Shown: positions 32,163-41,780 of the stretch, piece after piece
Numbering within the stretch: position 1 is the stretch's first letter
Layout of the letters: every line of letters begins with the position of its first letter
Assembly (NCBI GenBank): GCA_035771175.1
Contig: CM069597.1
Coordinates: 12,745,001 to 12,809,000, forward strand
Direction of reading: 5' to 3'
Length of the DNA stretch: 64,000 bases
From: Paratinospora sagittata
Taxonomy: Eukaryota > Streptophyta > Magnoliopsida > Ranunculales > Menispermaceae
The notes under the pieces: model-generated
The model's input: the letters and a program-made list of their open reading frames with translations, nothing else
Told to the model about the DNA's origin: nothing
The model's database searches: none
Program-made: the position numbers and the translations under genes

Positions 32163-34147
32163 TGCAGCCCTAGGAGGACTCTCCTAAATGTTTTGATGCT
32201 AACAAACAATATAACCATGGTGCTAATAGTTGAATTGAGCATGTTTTAGCACCAAGGATAAGTCAAAAGGCCAATACAAGAGTCAAGCGATCTCAAGTCG
32301 ACTCAAGTGGATCAAACAAAGGCAAAGTCAAAAGCTTGGACGAGTTGACTGGAAGATAAAGGATGAAAGCTTACAAGTATAATTAGAATTAGGTTGTAAT
32401 CTTTCTTCCTTCATATTGCTCATTTGTTTTCAAATCATTAAATGCATGCATCATATTTTAAAATCATTTGTTTTTGCAAAGTCAAACAGATTTTTTATTT
32501 TGTCAAAAATTTTGACTTTCTTAAAAAGTGAGTCAACACTTGCATGAACTTCAATTTGATCAAATTTAGTTGTTTCCAAGTGTTTTCAAACTTGTTTAAT
32601 TGAGAAAACATGTTTTGATCATAAAATTTTCAAGGAAAACATGTTTACAATTTCTGTGTAAAACAGAAACATGTTTCCTCTAAGATAAATACGTTTCCTG
32701 TTTTTTCCTTAGTGAAATTTTCACTCAGAGATACAAAAACGCGTTCCTTCCAAAAATGTCCAGAACAATGCTCTCCGGAATTCAACATAGAAACTCGTTT
32801 CTTTCTTTTTGGGTAGTTTTGGAAATTCACATAGAAACACGTTTCCATGTAAAAAGCAAAGAGCTATTTCTAAGTGTATTTTAAATAGAAAGGAGGTTCT
32901 ATGTACAGAACCATTGTTCTTACTTTTTTTAATTTTGAAATCTCTATAATTACATGCCTTAGCTCATTGTGAGCAACTTTTGCAAAATCTTTGAAACTTG
33001 TGTTTTTGTTTTGTTCTCCTCATTTTCAAGTTTCTTTAAAAATGATTTTGAAAGAAAAGGTTTTACAAATTGTTTTTCTTACTTTGTGAAATCTCTTGAG
33101 CTTTTAATCTTTCATTCTTGAGAGAAATCATACTTAGAGATTTCCTAGATTTTGAGAAACATATACTTGATTTGAAGCATTTCTTTTGGGGTTTTCTCTT
33201 CAATCTTCAACATCAAATCTTCTTTTGAGAGAAACTTCTTGATTTCCTATGTAAAATGAATGTTTGATTTTAAATCCAAAAATTCCCTAGAGTTTAAGTG
33301 TTTTTGTGAGAAAATGAGAGAATGAGCTTTAATCTATATCCTTCATCTCTTCTCATTTATCTATATCCTTCATCTCTTCTCATTTTCAAAACACATAGAG
33401 AAAGCCTTTAAATGGCAAAATCATCTTGGTGATTTTGGAGGTTCAACTTTTGCATCAATCATGAACATGTTTCAACATTATTTAAATGGGCAATATGGAT
33501 TCATGAAAGGTATATGGTTGTATGTTTATCTCAATCCACAAGCTTTATTTCCATATCTTGTATTAAATGATTTGTAATATTTGAGCTTCATTGTAATTGT
33601 TCCAAGGATTTGAAACAAACATTTATGATTAAGTTTCTTTGATTTGTTTCTAGTTGAAACAAGTAAAGTAAAGTGATTATTAATCACTTGTGATTCCAAG
33701 GTTGGAATCTTAGAGTTAGTTTCACTCATTCTCTTGAAAAGGGTCAAGTGGTTCATCTTTAGCCCAATAAAAGAATTTTAGGTTCTTTCTTATCCGTAAA
33801 AGGAAGTAGGCGGTTCATCCTTAACCCGTAAAAGGATATGTTTGTCTTGAACCTATAAAAGGAAAATTGCAACAGTTTTATTCACACTTGGTAAGTGAAT
33901 CTATGATAGTGAAATCCTATAAAAGGTTTCTCTTAGTGTGGAGTAGGAAAGTGGATTTTCGAACCACCTAAAAATCTTGTGCTTTGCAATTAATTTCCGC
34001 ACTTTATCATTATACGTGATCTATTTGATTAAATGCCTCAACCAATTTAAGGATCACACAAGATTAACTCAAATCAAATGATGAATTAATGTAGAATGTG
34101 GTTTGTAATCATCAAAATATCCAACCTTAAAGGTAATTGGTGTAACA
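32163..34147 (+). mobile_element. Ty1/copia LTR copy A4
   Basis: TGCAGCCCTAGGAGG...TTTTGATGCTAACAAACAATA at the start and GTGTAACA at the end, about 1,985 bp. The distal half shares GATTCCAAGGTTGGAATC, GAACCTATAAAAGG and CACACTTGGTAAGTGAA-type blocks with A3, so both are one family. Near-palindromes GAAACATGTTTC, AAAACGCGTTCC, GAAACTCGTTTC and GAAACACGTTTCC cluster at 32665-32850. No matching TSD is seen. An imperfect 30-bp tandem repeat is at 33337-33378. Boundaries are approximate. Confidence 0.6.
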
Positions 34148-34260
34148 ATATATTCTCAGTGTATTATTAAAACTCTTAATTGAGTTTGCTCTACAAAATA
34201 GTAAACTATCATTAGCAAAAACAAAATTTGTGATAGAGGGGCTTCCTTGAGCTATGGCCA

Positions 34261-35912
34261 TGTTGACCTAAATGGTTTTTCACTTAGAATTTTATAAGTA
34301 TTTTGATGCTAACAAACAATATTATGTTTCAGCACCAAAGATCAAGCTTAAGGACAATATAAGACTCAAGTAACCTCAAGTCCAATCAAGCAGAAGAAAT
34401 CAAGGCAAAATCCAAGGTTAGACGAGTCGAGGTAAAGAGAAGTGGACGAGAGCTGAGATAGATAGATTTGAACTAAGTTATAGATTTCCTTGCTCCCATT
34501 GCTCAGTCACTTTCTTCAAAATTCATCCATGCATCACATTTTGTTTAAACATGATTTTTAAATGATCAAACATGTTTAGTTTATGTTTTTGAAATATTTC
34601 AAACTTGTTTGAGTCATTTTTGCATTTGTTTTATTCAAAACCACATATTTCCATGGTTTCCAAAAAACTTATTGATTCAAGTGTCACAAACTTAACTTGT
34701 TTTTGAACTAAAACTTGGTTTCTTTGTTAGAAATGTCTTCAAAGTGTTTTAATCATTAACGTCAAGTGTTTTCATCATATTTTGTTCCCCAAATAATTTC
34801 ATAAAGTTTGAATTTTTTAAAAATAAAAAAATATACAAATTTGGTGTGAGACTGGTTCAATCCAATTCATTGGATGGCAATTAAGTTGACTGAATTGAAT
34901 CTAGTTGACTAGATTGCCATCCAGTCGACTAGATGGACCTGGCCAGCACCCTTGTGGGTCATTTTTTGGTATAGGGCTCTTGGGTTTTCGGCCAACGCTC
35001 TAGTACAATACACCAATGTGCTAGTGACTATGGGAATGCGATTCCAACAATCATATTTTTTATTTTTGAGCCCCCAACGACTAATTTCTTGTGTCTAACG
35101 GTTAGTGCTAATTTCTAACTTATAAATGCAAGAACTTAGACCATTTTAAACACAACAAAGAAATAAATGTGAATCTAGGGAGTGTTTTGTCAAAATTAAA
35201 TCATTCTCGATTTTTAGAAACCCTAGAACAAAAATTAGTTGATTCAAAAACAATTTTTTTCATGCAATCATTCTGAAAATTTTAAAGCATCATCAAATCA
35301 TTCTTTTGAGCAATCTTGATGCAAGGAAGGTATAATCTCTTTGTAAAGTCTCTCCATTCATGATCTTTATTGTTATATCTTATATATGAATATTTGTATT
35401 GTGAGCTTTATTGCAAGTTATTTTATTTACATAAAACAATCACTTTAATCTATGTACTTAGTTTTCTTTTGATATTTTCAAGTTGAAATAAACCAAGTTA
35501 AGTGATTCTAAATCACTTGTGATTCTTAGGTTGGAATCAAGGGTCAAGTTTTATCCTTTGTCTTGAAAATGATAGGTTTTAAATCAAGTGGTTCTTCTTT
35601 AACCCATGAAAATGATAGATTTTTCTTGAACCTTAAAAAAGACACTGTAACGGTTTGGTTCACACCCTTGAAGTGAACTCAAGTATAGTGGAATCTTAGA
35701 GAAGGTTTCTCTAGGCATGGGTGTAGGAAAGGACTTTTCGAGCCACGTAAAAGTCTTTGTGTGCATTCTTTTTACCTCTGTTTTATATTTATGCACACAG
35801 TTGATTCATTTGAGTATTAAATTGAATTAACCAAAGATTTCCACCAAAGAACATAAAATTTGTCGAAAACTGACAATAATACTCAATTCACCCCCTTCTT
35901 GGTTGTCGAACA
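34261..35912 (+). mobile_element. Solo Ty1/copia LTR A3, perfect TSD, inside the LINE RT
   Basis: 1,652 bp, TGTTGACCTAAATGG...CAATTCACCCCCTTCTTGG...GTCGAACA, flanked by the perfect TSD GGCCA (34256-34260 and 35913-35917). Removing it makes the LINE frame continuous (EGMA to IAQGSPSITNFV on the minus strand). A palindromic zone at 34868-34938 carries AGTTGACT, TAGTTGACTA and CAGTCGACTAGATGG. A family relative of A4. Confidence 0.93.
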
Positions 35913-36459
35913 GGCCATGCCTTCTATCATTTGGTTCCTTTCCATTTTCCTTAGGATTGGTGAAAGTCTTTTAGCACACAGAAGGAAAAGTTATAGGGAT
36001 AAAGGATTCCCTTGCCTTAAGCCCCTAGTGGGGCATATGTATCTTCTAGGCTTACCATTAAAAAGAACAGACATAGAACTAAAGAAATACATCTAAAAAT
36101 GAGTGAATCCATTGGTTATGAAATCCCATTTTTTTCATAATGGCCAGGAGTTATTTTCATTCTACTCTATCGTAAGCTTTCCTCATATCCAGTTTAATGG
36201 CCACAAAGTCTTTTTTTTCCCTCTCTTAAATTTCTCATATTGCAAAGATGCTTATTTGTTATGACTAGCTTATATGAGATTAATCGCCTTTTTATGAATT
36301 TACTCTAGTTTCCAAAAATGGTGTGGGGGGTATGATGCTTTTTAGTTTATTGACAATCATTTTTGTCATAACCTTTTATACAACTATGCATAAACTAATT
36401 GGTCTACAGTTTGATGGTTTTGCAAGATTTGAGACTGTAGGAATTATAACAATACAAGT

Positions 36460-37191
36460 TGTTGGACCACATACCGAGCATAAGACATGTCAGCCACGCC
36501 TGTCTCGCCAAGTAGGATGTAATACAGACCAGGTAGACATACCAAGTTGTTCTGAACAATGAATATCGATCTACTTAGCCATGCATAAGAATATCGATCG
36601 ACTCAGCCATGCATACGACTCGAGACTTGGTCAGTCCTACCGACCAGGGTGGAAAATCTACAGAACTAGCAGATAACGATCGTGCGAGATTTTCTGCGAC
36701 AAACTCAGGATTCTCTTCTAGTCCAACCATGATAAGGACTATCTGACCTCCCAAGTCCTACTAGAAGGCTACTTAGCTCTTCCAGTTCGACTAGGAAAGA
36801 ACTAAATCCCTCCTAATTCGAATAGGATGAAGACTGAAACCTTCCTAATTTGACTGGAATACTTCTGGGCATCCCTAGTTCGACTACAACCATACTACAA
36901 GGCCAAAAACCCAACTCTATAAAAACCCTGTCACCCCTAAGGGGGAAGGTATGTTATTCTCGACACAGTAAAACTTCATTATCCTTCTACTCTTCTTCGA
37001 GTTCTGAACTGACTTAGGCATCAGAGGGTTTTTGGCCGACACCACACCAGTGTTCCTCACGATAGCCTGTATTTCTTTCTTTTTTCAGATCATCTACATC
37101 CGGTGACTTTTTCAACGCTCCAGCGAGATCTAGATCATCGTTTACTTTCCACCTCATCATCTATTGGTGTTGGTCAAATCTTTCACCAACA
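36460..37191 (+). mobile_element. Solo LTR, family B, inside the LINE
   Basis: 732 bp, TGTTGGACCACATACCG...CAAATCTTTCACCAACA, flanked by CAAGT (36455-36459) and TAAGT (37192-37196), one mismatch. A TATA-like CTCTATAAAAACCC lies near 36913, and GGCCGACACCACACCAGTGT near 37033 is a familiar phrase of the plant LTR U5 zone. Repeated TAGTTCGACTAG/AATTCGAATAGG-type phrases occur at 36715-36890. The inverted relative is at 47442-48052. Confidence 0.85.
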
Positions 37192-37421
37192 TAAGTCATA
37201 TTAAGAATTTCAATATCACAATTCTCATTTAAGTAATATAAACATGCATTGCATAGGTTAGTACCAACTATATTCCTATATTTATGGTAAAATTGGGCAT
37301 GAAGGCTATCTGGCCCAAGGCTTTTAAAAGGTGTCATGAAAAATAAAGTTAATTTTACGTCTTCTTTGCTAAATGGTAGTTAGTAGTAGTTTTATGTTCA
37401 TATCAGAAGCGACCATAGCTT

Positions 37422-37639
37422 ACCAAAGAAGTGTTGGCCAAGTTGTTGGATAAAGGGGCAAGTAACTGAGAGGTTACGAGTTCGAGCCCATCCACTTGTG
37501 CCCCCTCCAAGGTATGAGCCCGTACGAGGATTTTCCTGAAGTTTCAAGGGGTGACTCTTTTGTAGACTAGAGACTTGCACCCCTTGGGATTAGTTAGGTG
37601 CACAAGGTGGCTCGAATACTCAGGTTTCAAAAAAAAAAA
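37422..37639 (+). mobile_element. tRNA-derived SINE with TSD and poly-A
   Basis: 218 bp. Pol III A box TGGCCAAGTTG at 37435-37445 fits TRGYNNANNNG; B box AGTTCGAGCCC at 37479-37489 differs from consensus at one base. It ends in a poly-A run (37629-37638). The duplication GACCATAGCTT (37411-37421) and GACCTTAGCTT (37640-37650) has one mismatch in 11. Length, boxes, tail and TSD together make the call firm; the family name is unknown. Confidence 0.92.
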
Positions 37640-37922
37640 GACCTTAGCTTCAACTCCTATTAAGGCTTTATCTAGTAGTTGTTACTTGTTGATTTGATTC
37701 CACAAAGGAGAATAATTTTTTAAAAAAAGCTATTAGTATAGCACCAACTTTTCCCTGGTTCATTTCCCATCTACTTTGTAAATTCCACCCCTGGATTATG
37801 TTGATTTTGAATCCCTCCTTAGCGTTTGAATGTAAGTTTATAGTATTGTTATCTCCCTATTGTAGCCATGTAGATTTAGCCCTCTAAGCCTAATAAGTTA
37901 TGGAACAAAATTATGGTTCCAT

Positions 37923-38395
37923 AATGGCTGGAGTATGCCCTGCGGGGGTACTCATCACCCTGGGTAGGGGGCACTGTGTTCAACCCAGGTGTGAGAAAAT
38001 ATACATAAGGCCTTTTTTGTCACACCCGCGGATGTGATGGGTACCTCCTACTCGAGTGTACCCCAGCCACTATGATCCCATAATATTGTCCCATCCCAGT
38101 ACACAGCTCACTCAACAGTGTCTAGTACCCCCGGGATCATTTGTCCACACTATTAATTGGCTCAGTGGCTACTCAGATTGCGAAATCAACCTATACGAGG
38201 TTTGAGGTTCGAATCCGGGAGAGGCCCTTCACTATTCATTAATAGTGTGAACAAATGATCCCGGAGGTACTAGACACTGTTGAGTGGGCTATGTACTGGG
38301 ATGGGACAATATTATGGGATCATAATGACTGGGGTACAATCGAGTAGGAGGTACCCATCACATCCACAGAGTGTTACATTAGGTCTTCCTCTACC
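37923..38395. mobile_element. Fold-back element with Pol III-like A and B boxes in the loop
   Basis: Arms of about 127 bp (38031-38157 and 38238-38364) are inverted repeats of each other (GGGTACCTCCTACTCGA, GGGACAATATTATGGGATCA, AACAAATGATCCCGG). The 80-bp loop holds A box TGGCTCAGTGG (38158) and a perfect B box GGTTCGAATCC (38206-38216), the head of a tRNA-derived SINE. Upstream, ATAATGGCTGGAGTA (37921) echoes ATAATGACTGGGGTA in the right arm, so a direct copy also lies outside the left arm. Confidence 0.8.
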
Positions 38396-40195
38396 CCCCA
38401 TCATTATCATGGATTGTTAATAGGCCACTTTTCCTAACTAGCACAACCTAAGGCTTTCGTTATGTATGTTTAAATCACCTTCATCAGTTTCATTTATTTT
38501 ATTACCAATCGGAGCTAATCCTACCATTTCTCTGATATGCTCATTTCTATTTTTTTTTTCTATTAATGTTTTGCCGCACATTTGCATTTCCATTACACTT
38601 AGCTTGTTTACGACTATACATGTTATTTTTCATTATCTTTTAATGATCTAACCTAATAACACTATAACAGTTTTATAAAATTTTCCTCTCTTTCTCAAAA
38701 AAAAAAAGAAAAAGAAGTGAACATCAATTGTTCAATGCATCAACACACTAGTCAATTGCTCATCCTCTTTCAAGTATGATGTAAGACCAAAAGCTCTGAT
38801 ACCAAAGATCGAATGATCATAAGAAATGATACCTAAATTAATACTAGGAAAGAGAAGCTTTGAACAGAATCAAAGTTGTTATAAAATATTTTTTGTGAGT
38901 TGAAAAGAAAAAGGGGGAGATATTGTAAAAATGTATTTTTGGGTCGAAATGAAAAATGAAGTGGAAATTATCTATGGAGTGGACTTTAGGATTTTCAGAA
39001 TGAATGGTAGGAAAAGCAAGAACTCTAACTAGTGAAGAAATAGTCAAGGGTCAACTAGCAAGAGAAAACTGTGTACTAAAATTCCTTAACTGGTGAAGAG
39101 ATGATTGTGATTCAAGTAGTGATGGGTCCAAAATTATGAAGGGTCCTTGAATGAGGTAGACAATAGAAAGGGAGAGTTGAAGCAAGAACACTAGTGATCA
39201 TCAATTTTCTAGGCATCAATGGAGGTATATCATGTGTTTTGAACCTCAAGAAAGCTCTTGACAAATACAGGCTGGAAATGTTTCCCATCATCACCAAGCC
39301 TGAAAAAAACGATTGGTAATGACAAGGCATGTGCATTGGTGAGTAACAGCTCTTCATCTTGACATGAACGTTGATGGTCAATCCTACGATTCCCCGGATG
39401 ATATGTTCACAATCATATTTCGTGTTCACATTGGGTATTCCATATGTTAGTAAGTAGAATGAAGTTTGCTCTGTTGGTGCAAGATAAAGAAGAGGTGTTC
39501 TAGAGAAAGAAAACACATTCTTAAATGTTGTTCCATCAAAAAACTTGGCATGACATTTTGGGGATGTAGCAACAAATAGCAGTCAAGGATGAGAAATGGT
39601 AAATTGGAATTCAATGCATAATTTTTAGGCTCTTATACAACAACCTAAGAAACATGATTTTCAAAAAAAAAAGGCACAACACTCATGGTAAAAGAAAATT
39701 CTTACTACCTATGACTCCCTTTTGGCTTTGCACACATACTAAAACCTAGAAACTCTCTATCTCAAAAACAAACTACATCCTAAACCCTACGCCCTAAGAA
39801 GTCAAACCCTATAATAAAATAGTCAAATCATGGTCATACCTTAAGACAAACCACTACAATCTAAACCCTAAACCCAAAAACACTCCAATTTTTTTTTTTT
39901 GCGGTTACACCCTAGCAGTCAATGAAATAGGTTCAAATACAATGTTCAGTCAAAACCCTAAACACTAACCTACAGTGATAGTAGGTCAAGTCCTTGTAAG
40001 AGACCAAGTTAAAAAAGGTCCAGGTAAAAAGTTGATCCTTGAGTGAGTTGAGTGCTTATTATTAGTGTGAATGGATCTCTTTTCTTTAGTCTTTTAGGGA
40101 TCAATGAACATTTTCTTCATTTTAACCTTGTCTTGTCAAACCAAACCCAAGACTATTAATAAGACTTGAAATTTAAATAAGCAAAAACTAAGAAT
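38396..40195. other. Mostly unassigned DNA, with a copia-type primer-site sequence
   Basis: GCTCTGATACCA at 38793-38804 is an exact complement of TGGTATCAGAGC and suggests a minus-strand copia remnant, but no LTR edge could be fixed. A minus-strand open frame at 39516-39112 (134 codons, FSRTPLLYLAPTEQTSFYLL) is not recognised and may be chance or a LINE ORF1 remnant. The rest is AT-rich without visible structure. CTAAACCCTAAACCC near 39862 is too short to be telomeric. Confidence 0.35.
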
Positions 40196-40510
40196 TGTTC
40201 TACGACAATTGAAATTTACTTGCAATATAAGCAAGGCTAATAAAAAAAGGAGACTAGCTTGAAAGAAAACAACATTAGAGAACACTTCAATCTCTGTGGA
40301 TTACCAAAAGTAACAACAATTTCTCAAGATGATTTTAGAAGTGTCTATTACCGATTTACATAGGCAAGCATGGGTGAATAACAACAAACACCCACTAGCA
40401 CAAATACCACTTGAAGCACATGAGTTATCCACATGAAGCATGTGGGTTGCTCATGGGATGTATGTGGACCACATTTGTCAAGTGGTTGAATATTTAACAT
40501 ATTTCCAACA
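40196..40510 (-). repeat. 3' LTR (family F) of the copia element at 40511-47441
   Basis: 315 bp. On the minus strand it begins TGTTGGAAATATGTTAAATA after CAAATAGGGAT (purine-rich, a possible polypurine tract) and ends GTAGAACA. It matches the solo LTR at 46547-46870 in opposite orientation. The adjacent RNase H end at about 40650 fits a 3' LTR; no TSD is expected on the internal side. Confidence 0.75.
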
Positions 40511-41417
40511 ATCCCTATTTGAATATCCACCATATATAGGAAATATGTCTTATTAAAAAACTTTAAAACCCTGAGGACAATATGTCTTATTAAAAAATTA
40601 TCAGCGAAGTGAAAAAATAGTACAATGCACTAAATTATAACACTTTTTCTTCAATTCTCCTCCTCAAGACAATATGAGTGAATTGGCTTCTATTGCTTTC
40701 GTTAAAGATCCTTGAGTTGACACATTCCAATATTATATGTAATCTTCTTGAATGTTGTAGTTGGAAAGCTTTGGCAAACAAGTATGTAAGATTCTTTGGA
40801 AAGCTTTGGCAAACAAGTATGTAAGATTATCACTTGATCTTATTTGTTGGACATTAATTTCACCACTCTTTTATAGCTCATGCATGAACAAAAGATTTGG
40901 GTAAAATGTATTTGGTCTATCACCTTTAATGTAACCCTATCTTAATTGTGAAATACATGTTGCATTGTCTTTATATAGTGTTGTACGATAATCTTTGATT
41001 GAAAATAATCTATATGATTCTCAAACATGTTAATTCACTGATCTCATCTAAACACATTCATGACTTGCTTTGTGAATTGAAATAATTTCAAAATGATTTG
41101 AAGATGTAGCAACCATTGCTTGCTTCACAGAAAATCATGATATAGCAGTATCATAATAAAAATATATCTTGTTTGTGACGATGCTTTATGAGGGTTTGAG
41201 GGTTTGATAAGTATTTGACAATCACGTAACTAAGAAATTTCATTTATGATTTTCTGGAGTAAAATAGACCCATATCACTTGTTCCTAAAAGATAATGTAA
41301 TACATGCTTAACGAAGATTATCGAAGGTTAACGAGGAAAGCTATATCCAGTCTCGTACAATTGCAACATACATAATTTCACCTATTGCACTGCCATATGG
41401 TACTTTAAAACTAAGTT
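40511..41417 (-). pseudogene. pol: Copia RNase H region (C-terminal pol)
   Basis: On the minus strand from 41417: KVPYGSAIGEIMYVA (start of the RNase H connection), SNPHKASSQTRYIF (usually DPHKARSQTGYVF), blocks corresponding to MVATSSNHxEIIxIHEAS and ECVWLR, then GD-R-KHISPKFF-like and EINVQQIRSSDNLTYLFAKAFP in shifting frames. This is the ordered end of copia pol. Many stops and frameshifts. It continues the RT piece at 45867-47441; the hAT-like element at 41418-45866 lies between. Confidence 0.8.
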
Positions 41418-41780
41418 TAGGGATGTCAATGGATTGGTTCAAACCGCGAAACCGAACCGAACTGAACCGAACCGATGTGTTTGGTTCGGTTTGGTTTGGT
41501 TTTCAATAAGTTTGATTTTGGATTAGGTTTGGAAAAAGTATAACCTGTTAGATTTGGTTCGAGTTGTAGTTTAAGACTTTGAAAACCAATCTAAATTGAA
41601 CCGGACCGATTCTAAAAATAAAACTATTAATATTTATTTTTAATGTCTATGATTCTTTTATGATATAAACATTCTCATAAAAAATTATATAATCATCTTA
41701 TATAGTAAAAATTGTTTTCAATTTTTTTAAATACACATTAGGAAAGTTACAATTACTTCATATACATACTTATATAATTA

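Larger units (their letters stand above)
34148..37922 (-). mobile_element. L1-type LINE reverse transcriptase (ORF2) remnant, broken by three insertions
   Basis: Coding on the minus strand in pieces: 37651-37922 (weak), 37421-37192 (SLGPDSLHAQFYHKYRNIVG), 36459-35913 (KPISLCTVVYKVMTKMIVNKL-like, then FVAIKLDMRKAYDRVE, LFNGKPRRYICPTRGLRQGN and RKMERNQMIEGMA) and 34260-34148 (FVFANDSLLFCRANSIKS). In order these are the plant L1 RT blocks PGPDG, PISLCN, KLDMSKAYDRVEW, LRQGDPLSP and FADD; the catalytic FADD reads FAND. Interruptions: solo LTR A3 (34261-35912), solo LTR B (36460-37191) and SINE (37422-37639). The fold-back unit starts at 37923. The 3' part of the LINE is missing beyond 34148. Confidence 0.85.

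Noticed and set aside
39112..39516. 134-codon minus-strand frame as a real gene
   Set aside because: No recognisable domain, no supporting neighbours and alternative frames look equally protein-like; kept only as a note in the unassigned block.
39862..39880. CTAAACCCTAAACCC as interstitial telomere repeat
   Set aside because: Only about two units in a generally CTAAA-rich stretch; not an array.
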